Below, piece after piece: positions 1 to 10,204 of a DNA stretch of 63,862 nucleotides (position 1 is its first letter; each line of letters starts with the position of its first letter). The position numbers and the translations under genes are program-made. The notes below the pieces were generated by a model. The model had not been told where the DNA came from. It did not search any database and saw only the letters and a program-made list of their open reading frames with translations. Location: contig CANJNJ010000007.1 in assembly GCA_947474995.1 (NCBI GenBank), forward strand, positions 1-63,862. The letters are read 5' to 3'. This stretch comes from Opitutaceae bacterium (GTDB lineage Bacteria; Verrucomicrobiota; Verrucomicrobiia; Opitutales; Opitutaceae).

Positions 1-1
1 C

Positions 2-640
2 GTTAATTTCTACAAGGGCAACGGCGTGCTCCTCGAGTCCCACAGCAGCTGGGGTGACCAGTTTAGCCTGGTATCTGCCTTTGCCTCAGTGGGCCTCGCC
101 CCCCTCCCATTTGGCTCGAAGGACGCCGCATTCATGCTCGATCTGACGCCGAGTTCAGGTCCTTACACGATAGAAATGTTGAACAAGAGTTTCCCTGGCG
201 CGGGTTGGGGCATGATCGAGCTCTACCCGATGGGCGAGAGTGAGATCTCGAGCCTCTCGGCTCGAGGACAGGTGGGCAAGGACGGCAAAGGTCTTTATGT
301 AGGCTTTCGTATCACGGACTCGGCGAAAACAAAGCGGGTTATCGTGCGCGGCCTGGGGCCGAACCTCGCCGCCGCCGGGGTGCGTGATTTCCTGCGCGAT
401 CCGCAACTCCAGCTGTTTCGCCAGGGCGAGGTCGCAGCGTTGGTGGGCAGCAATGACGACTGGGGCGGGGACCGTGCGCTTTCCGATGCCTTTGCCTCAG
501 TAGGCCTATACCCTTTGCAACCTGACTCCAAGGATGCCGCGATGCTGTTCAATCTCGAGCCCGGGGTCTACACCTTGTCGCTCTTCGGCGTCAACGGCGC
601 CACGGGCACAGGGATGATTGAGCTCTACGCGGTACCTTAG
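2..640 (+). CDS. C-terminal part of a secreted repeat protein (5' truncated)
   Basis: The reading frame is open to the window edge, so the true start lies outside. About 212 residues are visible. They hold two related units: each carries a W-G-D segment, then 'AFASVGL', then 'SKDAA' and a closing 'GMIELY'. The second unit begins with 'SLSARGQVG' and a 'RVIVRGLGPNLAAAGV' strand. This layout matches tandem C-terminal repeats common in large exported Verrucomicrobia proteins. The function is not known and a role at the cell surface is inference. The gene ends at TAG 638-640 with no clear terminator after it. Confidence 0.75.
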   Translation, partial: VNFYKGNGVLLESHSSWGDQFSLVSAFASVGLAPLPFGSKDAAFMLDLTPSSGPYTIEMLNKSFPGAGWGMIELYPMGESEISSLSARGQVGKDGKGLYVGFRITDSAKTKRVIVRGLGPNLAAAGVRDFLRDPQLQLFRQGEVAALVGSNDDWGGDRALSDAFASVGLYPLQPDSKDAAMLFNLEPGVYTLSLFGVNGATGTGMIELYAVP

Positions 641-784
641 CCGTTGAGAAGTGAACGTTGAACCTAGACACCGCAGTCGAGGGTTTGGAGTCGGGAGATG
701 CTTGAAGCAAAATTGCGGTCCAGCCGAAAAACGTGCCACGGCACCCGCGGCGGCCCGACCAGCCCCAATGCCGTGCTTCCCGGC

Positions 785-1468
785 CTAATTCTCCGAAATT
801 CGATCGTCCGGGAGGTCGCCCTGCAATTTGCGGCCGAGCTTGAGCGTCTCGATATCGCGGCGAAGCCTGCCGCCGAAAAGCTCGAAGCGGTGACGCACGT
901 CCAGGGTTTCGAGCAGCTTTTGCTTTAGAATAACGTCGTCGCACAAATTAAAGGCGGCGATGTCCACGAAGGCTTCGGGGTCCTCCACGGTCTTGAGAAA
1001 ATTCGTCACTTCGCCGGAACCGGAGGCGGTGAGGCGGCGCTTGAGATTGAGCAGGCGCGCCAGTTCCCGGCGCAGGGATCGGGTCGTGTCGTCCGGGGCC
1101 GTGGCCTGGCTGAGCAGCGCGCGAACCTCGATGCGGCGATAGGGGTCCTCGCGCAGGATGGACACGATCTCGACGCGACACAGACCCTGGAGAAGGAGAT
1201 TCGAAGTGCCGTCGCTGTTTTTCTGACACGCGCGGACAATGCCGACCGTGGCGACGCGGTGCGGCGGTTCGAATTGCCCGGGCTCGCGCAAGCGGTCGGA
1301 ATTGAGCCCGGCCACGGCGAAGAGGCGGTTGGTCGCGAGGGCATCGGTCAGCATGCGCCGATAACGGGGCTCAAAGATATGCAGCGGCATGAGCGCCTGT
1401 GGAAATAGGGCCGTGTTGGGCAGGGTCATCACCGGCACGTCGTGAGGCAGGTTAATTTCCATTTCCAT
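785..1468 (-). CDS. LON substrate-binding domain protein (no protease domain)
   Basis: About 227 residues. The N-terminal half matches the LON N-terminal (substrate-binding) domain: 'PVMTLPNTALFPQALMPLHI' followed by 'FEPRYRRML'. There is no AAA+ or Ser-Lys protease domain, so this is a stand-alone LON-domain protein of unknown role, possibly in substrate recognition. I chose the ATG at 1468 because the LON domain begins right after it. A GTG at 1555 would add 29 residues that do not look conserved. It is divergent from dnaK, with about 220 bp between them. A link to protein quality control is inference from position. Confidence 0.8.
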   Translation of the reverse strand: MEMEINLPHDVPVMTLPNTALFPQALMPLHIFEPRYRRMLTDALATNRLFAVAGLNSDRLREPGQFEPPHRVATVGIVRACQKNSDGTSNLLLQGLCRVEIVSILREDPYRRIEVRALLSQATAPDDTTRSLRRELARLLNLKRRLTASGSGEVTNFLKTVEDPEAFVDIAAFNLCDDVILKQKLLETLDVRHRFELFGGRLRRDIETLKLGRKLQGDLPDDRISEN

Positions 1469-1688
1469 CGGATGAACGGTTAGGGTACTTTGGCGGAAAT
1501 TCAACTGTGTCGCGAGTGCGCCAATGTTCGCTGCTTGAGGCGGGCGTTGTGCCACAGGTGCGCCAACGTGGCGTACTCGGGTCCGTCCGAACGGCCGCCA
1601 GAAAGGGGTGATTAAGTTTTTAAGCGTGTGGTATCAATGGGTAAGGCGATAATCGATATCGAGGCATGTGCATTGCTAACCGAGGGAC

Positions 1689-3641
1689 ATGAGCCGCATT
1701 CTTGGCATCGATCTCGGAACCACTAACTCCTGTATGGCCGTCATGGAAGGCGGCGAGCCGGTGGTCATTCCCAACGCGGAGGGTGCGCGGACCACGCCGT
1801 CGGTTGTCGCCTTCACGAAGTCCGGCGAGCGCGTGGTCGGCCAGGCCGCCAAGCGTCAGGCCGTGACCAATCCGCGCAACACGGTTTTTTCCGCGAAGCG
1901 CTTTATCGGGCGCAAGTTCACCGAGGTGAAGGAAGAGGCGAAGCACATGCCCTTCAAAGTCGTCGAAGGAAAGAATGGCGACGCCTACATCGAAGTGCAG
2001 GTGGGCGACAAGACGGAGCAGTTCGCGCCGCAGCAACTTTCTGGTTTCGTCCTCGCCAAGCTGAAGGCCGACGCCGAGGCGTATCTGGGCGAGAAAATCA
2101 CGCAGGCCGTGATCACGGTCCCGGCGTACTTTAACGACTCGCAGCGCCAGGCCACCAAGGACGCCGGAAAAATTGCCGGCCTCGAAGTGCTGCGCATCAT
2201 CAACGAGCCGACGGCGGCCTCGCTCGCGTACGGTCTCGACAAGAAGAAGGACGAAAAGATCGCGGTGTTCGACTTGGGCGGCGGCACGTTTGACGTGTCG
2301 GTGCTCGAAATCGGCGACGGCGTCTTCGAGGTGAAGGCGACCAACGGCGACACGCACCTCGGCGGTGACAACTGGGACGAGGCGCTCATCGGCTGGCTCG
2401 TCGAAAATTTTAAGAAGGAAAACGGGATCGACCTCCGCAAGGATCCGATGGCGCTCCAGCGCCTGAAGGAAGAGGCGGAAAAGGCGAAGATCGCCCTTTC
2501 TTCGACGCAGTCGGTCGACATCAATCTGCCGTTCATCACGGCGGATGCCTCGGGACCGAAGCATCTGAACATCCAGCTCTCGCGGGCGAAGATGGAGCAG
2601 ATTTGCGATTCGCTGTTCGAGCGCTGCCTGCAGCCTTTCCGGAACTGTTTGAAGGACGCGGAACTGACTTCCGCGCAAATCGACGAGCTCGTGCTCGTCG
2701 GTGGCATGACGCGCATGCCGAAGGTGGTGGAAATTGCCAACACGCTGGGCGGCAAGCCGCCGCATCAAGGCGTGAATCCCGATGAAGTGGTCGCCGTCGG
2801 CGCCGCGATTCAAGGTGGCGTGCTGAAGGGCGATGTGCGCGACGTGCTGCTGCTCGACGTGACGCCGCTGACGCTGGGCATCGAGACCGCGGGCCAGGTG
2901 GCCACGGCGATGATTCCGCGCAACACGACGATTCCGTCGAAGAAGACGCAGGTCTTTTCAACTTACAGCGACAGCCAGCCTTCGGTGGAAATCGTCGTGC
3001 TGCAGGGCGAGCGCCCGATGTCGCGCGACAACAAGGTGCTCGGCACGTTCCGGCTCGACGGGATTCCGCCGGCGCCGCGCGGGCTGCCGCAGATCGAAGT
3101 CACGTTCGACATCGATGCGAACGGCATCCTGCACGTGTCGGCGAAGGACCTCGGTACGGGCAAGGATCAGAAAATCACGATCCAGGGTTCCTCGGGCCTC
3201 TCAAAGGAAGAGGTCGAGAAGATGACCAAGGACGCGGAGCTGCACGCCGAGGAAGACCGCAAGCGCAAGGAAGCCGTCGAGAGCAAGAACCAGCTCGATA
3301 GCACCATTTATCAGCTCGAGAAGACGCTGAAGGATTCCGGCGACAAGATTCCCGCCGAGATGAAAACCAAATTTGAGTCCGCCTTGGTCGACGCCAAGAA
3401 GGACCTCGAGAGCAGCGACGCCGCGCGTATGAAGGCCGCGGTGGAGAAGCTGACCGCCATCGGCGGCGAACTCTACGCCGAGGCCCAGAAAGCGGGTCAG
3501 GCCGCGGGCGACGCCGACGCGGGCGAGGGCGCCGGCCCGGCCGGTGGGCCGCCCCCCAATGGCGCCCCGAAGAAGACCGAGAAGAAGGCCGACGTCGTCG
3601 ATGCCGATTTTGAGGTCGTTGACGAAGAGAAGAAGAAATAA
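1689..3641 (+). CDS. dnaK: Chaperone DnaK (Hsp70)
   Basis: 650 residues, the usual length. The protein starts '[19 protein letters not shown]' (phosphate-1 motif) and carries the Hsp70 signatures '[19 protein letters not shown]' and '[15 protein letters not shown]'. The substrate-binding domain begins near residue 385 ('[17 protein letters not shown]'), and the acidic Lys-rich tail '[13 protein letters not shown]' is typical. It is an ATP-dependent cytoplasmic chaperone that works with DnaJ and GrpE, neither of which is in this window. A purine-rich GAGGG lies a few bases before the ATG. It is followed on the same strand by groES and groEL. I found no CIRCE element or sigma-32 type promoter upstream. 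Confidence 0.98.
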   Translation: MSRILGIDLGTTNSCMAVMEGGEPVVIPNAEGARTTPSVVAFTKSGERVVGQAAKRQAVTNPRNTVFSAKRFIGRKFTEVKEEAKHMPFKVVEGKNGDAYIEVQVGDKTEQFAPQQLSGFVLAKLKADAEAYLGEKITQAVITVPAYFNDSQRQATKDAGKIAGLEVLRIINEPTAASLAYGLDKKKDEKIAVFDLGGGTFDVSVLEIGDGVFEVKATNGDTHLGGDNWDEALIGWLVENFKKENGIDLRKDPMALQRLKEEAEKAKIALSSTQSVDINLPFITADASGPKHLNIQLSRAKMEQICDSLFERCLQPFRNCLKDAELTSAQIDELVLVGGMTRMPKVVEIANTLGGKPPHQGVNPDEVVAVGAAIQGGVLKGDVRDVLLLDVTPLTLGIETAGQVATAMIPRNTTIPSKKTQVFSTYSDSQPSVEIVVLQGERPMSRDNKVLGTFRLDGIPPAPRGLPQIEVTFDIDANGILHVSAKDLGTGKDQKITIQGSSGLSKEEVEKMTKDAELHAEEDRKRKEAVESKNQLDSTIYQLEKTLKDSGDKIPAEMKTKFESALVDAKKDLESSDAARMKAAVEKLTAIGGELYAEAQKAGQAAGDADAGEGAGPAGGPPPNGAPKKTEKKADVVDADFEVVDEEKKK

Positions 3642-3653
3642 CTTTCAACCTTT

Positions 3654-3690
3654 GCGCGCCGCCGCGTTACACGCAGCCGGCGCGCTTTGC
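3654..3690 (+). terminator. Weak hairpin between dnaK and groES
   Basis: An 8-bp GC-rich stem (3654-3661 with 3678-3685) encloses a 16-nt loop and is followed only by TTTGC. It could be a partial terminator or processing site separating dnaK from groES. The short T run makes it weak. Confidence 0.35.
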
Positions 3691-3737
3691 TGAAAAAACA
3701 AAACAACATCCACGCTTCATCCCAAACCCAACCACAT

Positions 3738-4034
3738 ATGGCTAACGTTAAAATCAAACCGATTGGTGATCGTGTTCTCGTTGAACACATCGAAGAAAAA
3801 GAGCAGGTCCGCGGGGGCATCATCATCCCGGACAGCGCCAAAGAAAAACCGCAGGAGGCGAAAGTGATCGCCCTCGGCACCGGCAAGAAGGGTGAAGATG
3901 GCAAAATCATCCCCTTCGAAGTCAAGGTGGGCGACAAGGTGTTGATCAGCAAATACGGTGGCACCGAAGTGAAGCTCGAAGAAAAGAAATACACGCTCGT
4001 GCGCGAAGACGACATCCTCGGCGTCATCGCCTGA
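3738..4034 (+). CDS. groES: Co-chaperonin GroES (Hsp10)
   Basis: 98 residues from the ATG at 3738. The product forms the heptameric lid on GroEL and closes the folding chamber. Visible family features are '[18 protein letters not shown]', the mobile-loop '[20 protein letters not shown]' and the C-terminal '[13 protein letters not shown]'. A longer frame begins at 3687, but the extra 17 residues are Asn/Gln-rich and not conserved, so the later ATG is right. groEL follows after 47 bp, the standard two-gene arrangement. Confidence 0.97.
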   Translation: MANVKIKPIGDRVLVEHIEEKEQVRGGIIIPDSAKEKPQEAKVIALGTGKKGEDGKIIPFEVKVGDKVLISKYGGTEVKLEEKKYTLVREDDILGVIA

Positions 4035-4081
4035 GCGGTGCGGTATTCTCCCTCTCAACTCCAATAGAAAAATAAATTACA

Positions 4082-5719
4082 ATGGCTGCTAAACAACTCA
4101 TCTTCGACGAGGTTGCTCGTCAGAAAATCCTCCGCGGCGTCGAGCTTCTCTCGCGCGCGGTCAAAGTCACCCTCGGGCCCAAGGGCCGCAACGTCGTCAT
4201 CGACAAGAAATTCGGCTCGCCGACCGTCACCAAGGACGGCGTCACCGTGGCCAAGGAAGTCGAACTGCCCGATCCCTACGAGAACATGGGCGCGCAGATG
4301 GTGAAGGAAGTCGCTTCCAAGACCTCCGACGCCGCGGGCGATGGCACCACCACCGCCACCGTGCTCGCCGAGGCCATCTACAAGGAAGGCCTCAAGAACG
4401 TCACCGCCGGCTCGAACCCGATCTTCCTGAAGCGTGGCATCGACAAGGCTGTCGAGGTCGCCATCGCGGAACTCGCCAAGATTTCGAAGCGCGTCTCCGA
4501 CCGCGAAGAAATCCGCCAGGTCGCGACCGTTTCGGCCAACTGGGATCCCGCGATCGGCAACATCATTGCCGACGCCATGGACAAGGTGGGCAAGGACGGC
4601 ACGATCACGGTTGAGGAAGCGAAGTCCATCGAAACCACCCTCGACGTCGTCGAAGGCATGCAGTTCGACAAGGGCTATCTCTCCCCGTATTTCACGACCA
4701 ATGCCGAGAGCATGGAAGCCGTCCTCGAGGACGCCTACATCCTCATCAACGAAAAGAAGATTTCGAGCCTGCAAGAACTCCTGCCCTTGCTGCAGGTCGT
4801 CGCCAAGAGCGGCAAGCCGCTCCTCGTCATCGCGGAAGACGTCGATGGTGAAGCCCTCGCCGCCCTCGTGGTGAACAAGATTCGTGGCACGCTCAATGTG
4901 TGCGGCGTCAAGGCCCCGGGCTTTGGCGATCGCCGCAAGGCCATGCTCGAGGACATCGCGATCCTCACCGGTGGTCGTTGCATCACCGAGGATCTCGGCA
5001 TCAAGCTCGAGAACATCACCATCAGCGACCTCGGCCGCGCCAAGCGGATCACGGTCGACAAGGAAAACACGACGATCATCGAGGGTGCCGGCAAGTCGTC
5101 GGACATCCAGGGTCGCGTGAAGCAGATCCGCCGCCAGATCGACGAGACCACTTCCGACTACGATCGCGAGAAGCTCCAGGAGCGTCTCGCCAAGTTGGCC
5201 GGTGGTGTCGCCGTCATCAACGTCGGTGCGGCCACTGAGACCGAGATGAAGGAAAAGAAGGCCCGCGTGGAGGATGCCCTCCATGCGACGCGCGCCGCGG
5301 TTGAGGAAGGCATTGTCGCCGGCGGCGGCGTGGCCCTCCTGCGCTGCGTGAAGGTCATCGACGCCCTGAAGCTCGAGGGTGACGAAGCGGTGGGCGCGCA
5401 AATCGTGCGTCGCGCCGTCGAGTCCCCGATCCGCATGCTCTGCGCCAACGCTGGCGTCGAGGGTGCTGTGGTCGTCGGTCAGGTGCTGGCCAACAAGGGC
5501 GCCTACGGCTACAACGTCGCCACGGGCGATTACGAGGATCTCGTGAAGGCCGGCGTGGTTGACCCGACGAAGGTCACCCGCACCGCGCTGCAGAACGCGG
5601 CTTCGGTCGCGGGCCTGCTCCTCACCACCGAGTGCATGATCACCGAGATCCCGGAGAAGAAAGAAGCTCCGGGCGGCGGTCACGGCGGCGGTCACGGCGG
5701 CGGCGGCATGGACTACTAA
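4082..5719 (+). CDS. groEL: Chaperonin GroEL (Hsp60)
   Basis: 545 residues, full family length. Signatures include '[17 protein letters not shown]', the ATP-binding '[17 protein letters not shown]', and '[17 protein letters not shown]' near residue 415. The C-terminus is a Gly/His-rich tail ending 'GGGMDY', a variant of the usual GGM repeats with two 'GGGHGGGH'-type His insertions. The protein forms the double-ring folding chamber used with GroES. It is the last gene before a strong rho-independent terminator at 5754-5783. Confidence 0.98.
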   Translation: MAAKQLIFDEVARQKILRGVELLSRAVKVTLGPKGRNVVIDKKFGSPTVTKDGVTVAKEVELPDPYENMGAQMVKEVASKTSDAAGDGTTTATVLAEAIYKEGLKNVTAGSNPIFLKRGIDKAVEVAIAELAKISKRVSDREEIRQVATVSANWDPAIGNIIADAMDKVGKDGTITVEEAKSIETTLDVVEGMQFDKGYLSPYFTTNAESMEAVLEDAYILINEKKISSLQELLPLLQVVAKSGKPLLVIAEDVDGEALAALVVNKIRGTLNVCGVKAPGFGDRRKAMLEDIAILTGGRCITEDLGIKLENITISDLGRAKRITVDKENTTIIEGAGKSSDIQGRVKQIRRQIDETTSDYDREKLQERLAKLAGGVAVINVGAATETEMKEKKARVEDALHATRAAVEEGIVAGGGVALLRCVKVIDALKLEGDEAVGAQIVRRAVESPIRMLCANAGVEGAVVVGQVLANKGAYGYNVATGDYEDLVKAGVVDPTKVTRTALQNAASVAGLLLTTECMITEIPEKKEAPGGGHGGGHGGGGMDY

Positions 5720-5753
5720 ATTCCGCGCGGATTTATCCGCTCGTTTTAAAAAA

Positions 5754-5783
5754 GAGCGCGCCACGTTTGTGGCGCGCTTTTTT
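5754..5783 (+). terminator. Rho-independent terminator of groES-groEL
   Basis: A perfect 9-bp GC stem (5756-5764 with 5769-5777) has a 4-nt GTTT loop and is followed by six T. It lies about 35 bp after the groEL stop. An A run precedes the stem, so it could also act on the opposite strand. Confidence 0.93.
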
Positions 5784-5807
5784 ATTGGTCCCGCCGGGCG
5801 GCTTGCA

Positions 5808-5835
5808 AGGTGGGCCGGGCGCTCCGCGCGCGGCC
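5808..5835. repeat. Half copy of the GGGCGCTCCG repeat
   Basis: The stretch 'GGTGGGCCGGGCGCTCCGC' is nearly the same as each arm of the long inverted repeat at 18008-18099. Here only one arm is clear. It lies in the 331-bp gap between groEL and the next gene. Confidence 0.5.
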
Positions 5836-5884
5836 TGCCACCAATACCATCCGCTGATCGCATTGGGACTCTCGATCTGCAGCC

Positions 5885-5940
5885 GGGTAGGGACGCCTCT
5901 CCGCAGGCGTCCGCGGACGGTTCGGAGAGCCGTCCCTACC
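5885..5940. repeat. Palindromic dispersed repeat, copy 1 (intergenic)
   Basis: A 56-bp element starts GGGTAGGGACGC and ends GCCGTCCCTACC, so its ends are inverted repeats, with a second inner inverted repeat around GTCCGCGGAC. A near-identical 55-bp copy (one indel, two substitutions) lies at 54862-54916 inside a coding sequence. The form is REP-like. Otherwise the 5784-6050 gap holds no gene I can support. Confidence 0.85.
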
Positions 5941-6050
5941 TCTTCAAGAGTCCAATTCCTAATGGTCATTGGGATCAAGCGCGGCCGGTTGGCCGGTGTT
6001 CCCCAAAGCCGGCGTCTCGACATCACCGTCGCGACCAACACGCTAGTCCC

Positions 6051-6830
6051 ATGGAAGTCATCATCCTGGGCAGCGGCACGTCCCAGGGCGTGCCGATGAT
6101 CGCGTGTGCCTGCGCGGTCTGTTCCTCGACGGATCCGCGCAATCATCGCACGCGGGCGTCGATTCACGTGGTCATGGATGGCTTGCATGTGCAGGTGGAC
6201 GCGGCCCCCGAGTTCCGCCTCCAGTGCCGCCGCGAACGCATCGAACAACTGGACCTTTTCATCCTGACCCATGGCCACGCCGATCATATCGCGGGCATGG
6301 ATGACTTGCGGCGGTTCTGTGATTTGCTCGGGGGCAATGCCCTGACGGTTTATACGACGGCGGAAGGACGCGGACGCGTGAACGCGATGTTTCCGTACGC
6401 GATGGGCGAAAAGCCGGCGGCGCGGGGCTATGCGGCTTTCAAACTCGCGGACATGCTCCCGTCGCTGGAATTGCCGCAGGGCACGATTCAATCGACGCTG
6501 CTGCCGCACGGGGGCATCAGCACGCTCGGGCTTGTCTTCACGGAACGCTCCAGCGGGAAAAAATTTGCCTACTACACGGACTGCAAGCGGGTCACCCCCG
6601 AGGCGATCGCGTTGGCGCGGGGGGCCGATGCCGTGGTGCTCGACGGCTTGCGTCCGCTGCCGCACCCGTCGCACCTCAGCATCGACGAAGCAATCGCGGT
6701 GGCCAAAGAGATCGGTGCGCCGCAAACGTGGCTGACGCACCTTACGCACCTGACGGATCACGACGTTCTCACGACCTCGCTCCCCTCAGGTTTGGCCCCG
6801 GCGTATGATGGACTGAGGTTTAAATTGTAG
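6051..6830 (+). CDS. PhnP-like metallo-beta-lactamase fold hydrolase
   Basis: 259 residues from the ATG at 6051. The N-terminus 'GSGTSQGVPMIACACAVC' plus 'DPRNHRTRAS' is the PhnP/cyclic phosphodiesterase family pattern. The metal-binding motif HGHADH is at residues 74-79, and further ligands are likely in 'LLPHGG' and 'YYTDCK'. Family members cleave cyclic phosphate esters; PhnP itself acts on ribosyl 1,2-cyclic phosphate in phosphonate breakdown. No phn genes are nearby, so the substrate here is unknown. A longer frame extends upstream to 5769 but reads through repeat sequence. Confidence 0.82.
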   Translation: MEVIILGSGTSQGVPMIACACAVCSSTDPRNHRTRASIHVVMDGLHVQVDAAPEFRLQCRRERIEQLDLFILTHGHADHIAGMDDLRRFCDLLGGNALTVYTTAEGRGRVNAMFPYAMGEKPAARGYAAFKLADMLPSLELPQGTIQSTLLPHGGISTLGLVFTERSSGKKFAYYTDCKRVTPEAIALARGADAVVLDGLRPLPHPSHLSIDEAIAVAKEIGAPQTWLTHLTHLTDHDVLTTSLPSGLAPAYDGLRFKL

Positions 6831-6933
6831 GGCCTGAACCGGAATCGGCGTTGCCGTTCGGAAATCGACGTGAAGTGCCAGGCAAGGGGAGTCTGGGTTC
6901 TGTGTCATAGCGAAAGCGCTTCAAAATCAGGGC

Positions 6934-6966
6934 TTGCCATAATCCCTACTGAATCAATGTAGATTA
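6934..6966 (+). promoter_or_regulatory. Possible promoter/operator before the Rrf2 gene
   Basis: TTGCCA at 6934-6939 could be a -35 box. The AT-rich stretch just before the start holds a small inverted repeat, CTAC-N9-GTAG (6946-6962). Rrf2 proteins often bind partly palindromic AT-rich sites in their own promoters, so autoregulation is plausible. No box is a strong match, so this is only a candidate. Confidence 0.3.
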
Positions 6967-6981
6967 AGTTAGTCGTAAAAT

Positions 6982-7581
6982 ATGAAGCTCTCGAAGAAAG
7001 GCGAATACGCGCTGCGGTCGCTCATCAACCTCGGCATTGCGGCCGAGGTGGGACGTTCGTTGGTGCAGGTCGCTGAGCTCGCCGAAAACGAGCAGTTGCC
7101 CGCCAAGTTCCTCGAGCAGATTATGCAGCTGCTGAAGGAAGCGGGTCTGGTGGAAAGCGAGCGGGGCAAGTTTGGCGGGTACCGGTTGGCGAAACCGACG
7201 AAGAAAATAACGATTGGCGAAGTGGTCCGGCTGATTGACGGCCCGCTCGCGCCGATTGGTTGCGTGAGCCAGAGCGCCTACGAAAAATGCACCTGTCCCG
7301 ATGAGGCCCATTGCGGGCTGCGGATGCTGATGCTCGATGTGCGCAACGCCATCGCCGGCATTCTCGACCGGTATACGCTGGCGGACGTCGTTGAGGTGAC
7401 TTTGCGTAAGCTCCGGCGGGATGGTCTGCCTCTGCCGTTTTCGCCCGAAGCCGACGCGGCTTCGACCGCGCCGCGCGTCTCGGCCCGATTGGCCCGCAAG
7501 CAAGCGCACCGTGCCGCCAAGCCCCGTCTCGATGCGACCGCCGGGGCGCTGCACGAACTCCTCGGCGACTATACGATCTAG
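6982..7581 (+). CDS. Rrf2-family transcriptional regulator (CymR/IscR type)
   Basis: 199 residues. The N-terminal winged helix begins 'MKLSKKGEYALRSLINLG' and the wing 'ERGKFGGYRLAKP' is diagnostic of Rrf2. A cysteine cluster follows: C94, C103, C105 and C111, close to the three-cysteine Fe-S site of IscR but with one more residue. An extra basic Ala-rich tail of about 50 residues (from about 145) is unusual. The gene is the first of a same-strand run with a porin, sulfate-binding protein, sulfate permease and cysK. By analogy with CymR it probably controls sulfur assimilation through an O-acetylserine/CysK or Fe-S signal; this is inference. Confidence 0.88.
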   Translation: MKLSKKGEYALRSLINLGIAAEVGRSLVQVAELAENEQLPAKFLEQIMQLLKEAGLVESERGKFGGYRLAKPTKKITIGEVVRLIDGPLAPIGCVSQSAYEKCTCPDEAHCGLRMLMLDVRNAIAGILDRYTLADVVEVTLRKLRRDGLPLPFSPEADAASTAPRVSARLARKQAHRAAKPRLDATAGALHELLGDYTI

Positions 7582-7642
7582 GTTTTATCCTTACTTCCCC
7601 GCACGGTGTGGCCCGAAAACATTTAATTCTCGAGAAGAGCCC

Positions 7643-9025
7643 ATGAAAAAAATCCCCAATCTCAGCGCGAAAATATTGGCGGCGGTGGTGTCGATCTCCG
7701 CCTTGGGCGCGTCGGCCGCCACGGACGGCGGCGATCTGCAGACCCTGCGCGAACAGGTGCGCGTGCTGGAGCAGCAGGTCAAGGCGCTGGCCCGGCAAAT
7801 TGAACTCCGCGAGGAGGCTGCTGCCGCCACCGCAAAGTCGGCCTCGAAAGTTACCGTCACCGACAAGGGGTATGCCCTGGCGTCGGCCGATGCGGCGAAC
7901 TCCCTCCGGATTCGCGGAATCGTGCATTTTGATTCCCGGCTCTTTTTCGGAGATGCCGGCGTCACGAACAACGCATTCGTCCTGCGGCGGGCGCGGCTCA
8001 ATGCCGAGGGGCAGTTGGCCCGGAACTACAGCTTTCAGTTCGTGACGGAATTCGGCGGTTCCGCCCTGAATATTCGCGACGCCAACTTCAGTGTCGCGGT
8101 CAATCCGTCGTTGCAGCTGAAGTTCGGCAAGTTCAAGACCCCCGTTGGCCTCGAGTCCATCCAGTCTGATTCGTTGACGTTCTTTAATGAACGCGCGCTG
8201 CCGAGCAATCTGACGCCGGATCGCGACCTTGGGGTGCAGGCGTCGGGCGACCTATTCGGCGGCACACTGACTTACCAACTCGGAGTATTTGGCGGGCTGG
8301 GTGACGGCGGGAGTTCGACCAATACGGATTTCGACAACAGCAAGGATCTTGTGGCGCGGGTCATGGCCACGCCGTTTCGGAATGTGAAAGATTCGCCTTG
8401 GCGCGGGCTTTCGTTCGGGGTGGGGGCGAACACGGGCCGGGAAAAGGGCACCGCGGGACGGACGGCCGGCTACCGCACCGACGGGCAGCAGACTTTTTTC
8501 GCCTACAACCCGGCGGTCATCGTCGACGGCGAGAACTGGCGCTTCTCCCCGCAGGTTGACTACCGCAACGGTCCCCTCGGCGTGATCGGCGAGTATGTCG
8601 TTTCCACGGTCAACGTCCGCCCCGGCGCCACCGGGGCCAAGGCGGAGCTGCAGAACAAGGCTTGGGAAGTTACCGCCGGCTACGTGCTGACGGGGGAGGA
8701 TTCGTCCTACAATGGCGTCGTACCCCGGACCGATTTCAATTATCAGTCCGGCACGTGGGGTGGCTTGGAGTTGGTGGCGCGCTACGCCGCGTTGAAGATC
8801 GACGACGCCGCGTTTCCCGTTTTTGCGTCCCCGGCCAGCAATGCCGACGGGGCCAAGGCCCTCGGGTTTGGCTTCAACTGGTACCTGAGCAAGGCCGTGG
8901 TTTTCAAAATCGACTATTACCAGACGAAGTTCGCCTTCAACGCCCTGGCCCCGGCGGTGTCCGCGGCGCCCCTGCTGCGCCAGGACGAAAAGGCGTTTGT
9001 TTCCCGTTTCCAAATCGGGTTCTGA
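7643..9025 (+). CDS. OprO/OprP-type outer-membrane porin, likely for sulfate
   Basis: 460 residues with an N-terminal signal peptide ending near 'LGASAA'. A short coiled coil at about 29-60 (leucine/valine heptads, 'LREQVRVLEQQVKALARQI') is followed by a beta-barrel region that ends in phenylalanine ('VSRFQIGF'), the usual outer-membrane signature. 'LRIRGIVHFDSRLFFGD' and 'FGKFKTPVGLESIQSD' fit the phosphate-selective porin O/P family. Its place between the Rrf2 regulator and the sulfate-binding protein suggests it admits sulfate rather than phosphate. The start at 7643 gives the signal peptide; the frame itself opens further upstream inside the Rrf2 gene. Confidence 0.85.
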   Translation: MKKIPNLSAKILAAVVSISALGASAATDGGDLQTLREQVRVLEQQVKALARQIELREEAAAATAKSASKVTVTDKGYALASADAANSLRIRGIVHFDSRLFFGDAGVTNNAFVLRRARLNAEGQLARNYSFQFVTEFGGSALNIRDANFSVAVNPSLQLKFGKFKTPVGLESIQSDSLTFFNERALPSNLTPDRDLGVQASGDLFGGTLTYQLGVFGGLGDGGSSTNTDFDNSKDLVARVMATPFRNVKDSPWRGLSFGVGANTGREKGTAGRTAGYRTDGQQTFFAYNPAVIVDGENWRFSPQVDYRNGPLGVIGEYVVSTVNVRPGATGAKAELQNKAWEVTAGYVLTGEDSSYNGVVPRTDFNYQSGTWGGLELVARYAALKIDDAAFPVFASPASNADGAKALGFGFNWYLSKAVVFKIDYYQTKFAFNALAPAVSAAPLLRQDEKAFVSRFQIGF

Positions 9026-9055
9026 AAACCCCGAACTCCCCGCCGAATTTTCATC

Positions 9056-10054
9056 ATGTCCCCCCGGAATATTTTCATTGTCGCGCTGGCTTTGGGCGGC
9101 GCGGTGGCGGCGTTCGCCAAGAACGTCGAACTGCTCAACGTCTCCTACGATCCGACGCGCGAGTTCTACGGCGACTACAACGCCGCCTTTGCGAAGTATT
9201 GGAAGGCCAAATCTGGCGACACGGTGACGGTCAAGCAGTCGCACGGCGGCTCGGGCAAGCAGGCGCGCGCGGTCATCGACGGCCAGCAGGCCGATGTCGT
9301 CACGCTGGCGCTCGCTGCCGATATCAACGCGCTCTACGAGGTGGCGAAGATCGTCCCGCCGGACTGGCAGGGCCGGTTGCCCAACAATTCGGCTCCGTAC
9401 ACGAGCACGATCGTTTTCCTGGTGCGGAAGGGAAACCCGCGGCACATCAAGGACTGGGACGATCTTGTGAAGCCTGGGGTGGGGGTCGTGACGCCCAATC
9501 CGAAAACTTCCGGCGGCGCGCGATGGAACTACCTCGCGGCCTGGGCCTACGCCGTGAAAAAGTTCGGTAGCGAGGAAAAGGCGAAGGAGTTCGTCGGGCG
9601 GCTCTACCGGAACGTGCCGGTGCTCGATAGCGGCGCGCGCGGTTCGACGACGACGTTTGTGCAGCGGGAAATCGGCGATGTCGCGATCGCCTGGGAAAAC
9701 GAGGCTTTTCTGGCGCTGAAGGAATTTGGGCGCGACAAATTCGAGATTGTCGTGCCGTCGCTCAGCATGCTCGCGGAGCCAACCGTCAGCGTGGTCGACA
9801 AGGTGGCGAAGAAGAAGGGCACCGAGATGGTGGCGAGAGCTTACCTCGAATATCTTTATTCCGACGAAGGCCAGGACATCGCGGGCCGCAATTTCTACCG
9901 ACCCCGCAACGAGGTGATCGCGGCGAAGTACGCCGGGACGTTTCCGCAGCTGGAGTTGGTGACGATCGACGGCGCGTTCGGCGGCTGGGCCAAGGCGCAC
10001 CAGGCCCACTTCGCCGACGGGGGGACCTTTGACCAGATTTACCTGCACAAATAA
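9056..10054 (+). CDS. sbp: Periplasmic sulfate-binding protein
   Basis: 332 residues with a signal peptide ending at about 'VAAFAK'. The mature part begins '[14 protein letters not shown]', the hallmark of Sbp/CysP. Further family motifs are '[16 protein letters not shown]', '[16 protein letters not shown]' and '[16 protein letters not shown]'. It delivers sulfate or thiosulfate to the CysTWA permease encoded directly downstream. It lies 30 bp after the porin gene, probably in the same transcript. Confidence 0.95.
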   Translation: MSPRNIFIVALALGGAVAAFAKNVELLNVSYDPTREFYGDYNAAFAKYWKAKSGDTVTVKQSHGGSGKQARAVIDGQQADVVTLALAADINALYEVAKIVPPDWQGRLPNNSAPYTSTIVFLVRKGNPRHIKDWDDLVKPGVGVVTPNPKTSGGARWNYLAAWAYAVKKFGSEEKAKEFVGRLYRNVPVLDSGARGSTTTFVQREIGDVAIAWENEAFLALKEFGRDKFEIVVPSLSMLAEPTVSVVDKVAKKKGTEMVARAYLEYLYSDEGQDIAGRNFYRPRNEVIAAKYAGTFPQLELVTIDGAFGGWAKAHQAHFADGGTFDQIYLHK

Positions 10055-10204
10055 TCGCCCGAATGCACCTTTCGCTTTGCCCATGAATTTAGTGCCTCCC
10101 GCGCCTGCTCCCTTGATCTTGCCAGCGTGCGGGCGGGTCTATGCGCTCAGCCCGCTTGTCGGCAGTCGTTGCCGCCCCTGCAACCGACCCCCGTATTTCA
10201 TTTA

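Noticed and set aside
1480..1688. Possible CIRCE or heat-shock promoter before dnaK
   Set aside because: No TTAGCACTC-N9-GAGTGCTAA pattern and no convincing sigma-32 boxes were found in the LON-dnaK gap or before groES.
4055..5863. A 602-codon frame opposite groEL
   Set aside because: Same shadow effect; groEL is certain and the antisense product lacks known motifs.
8252..10084. A 610-codon frame opposite the porin and sulfate-binding protein genes
   Set aside because: It spans two well-supported genes and the gap between them; composition is Arg/Gly/Val-rich with no domain.
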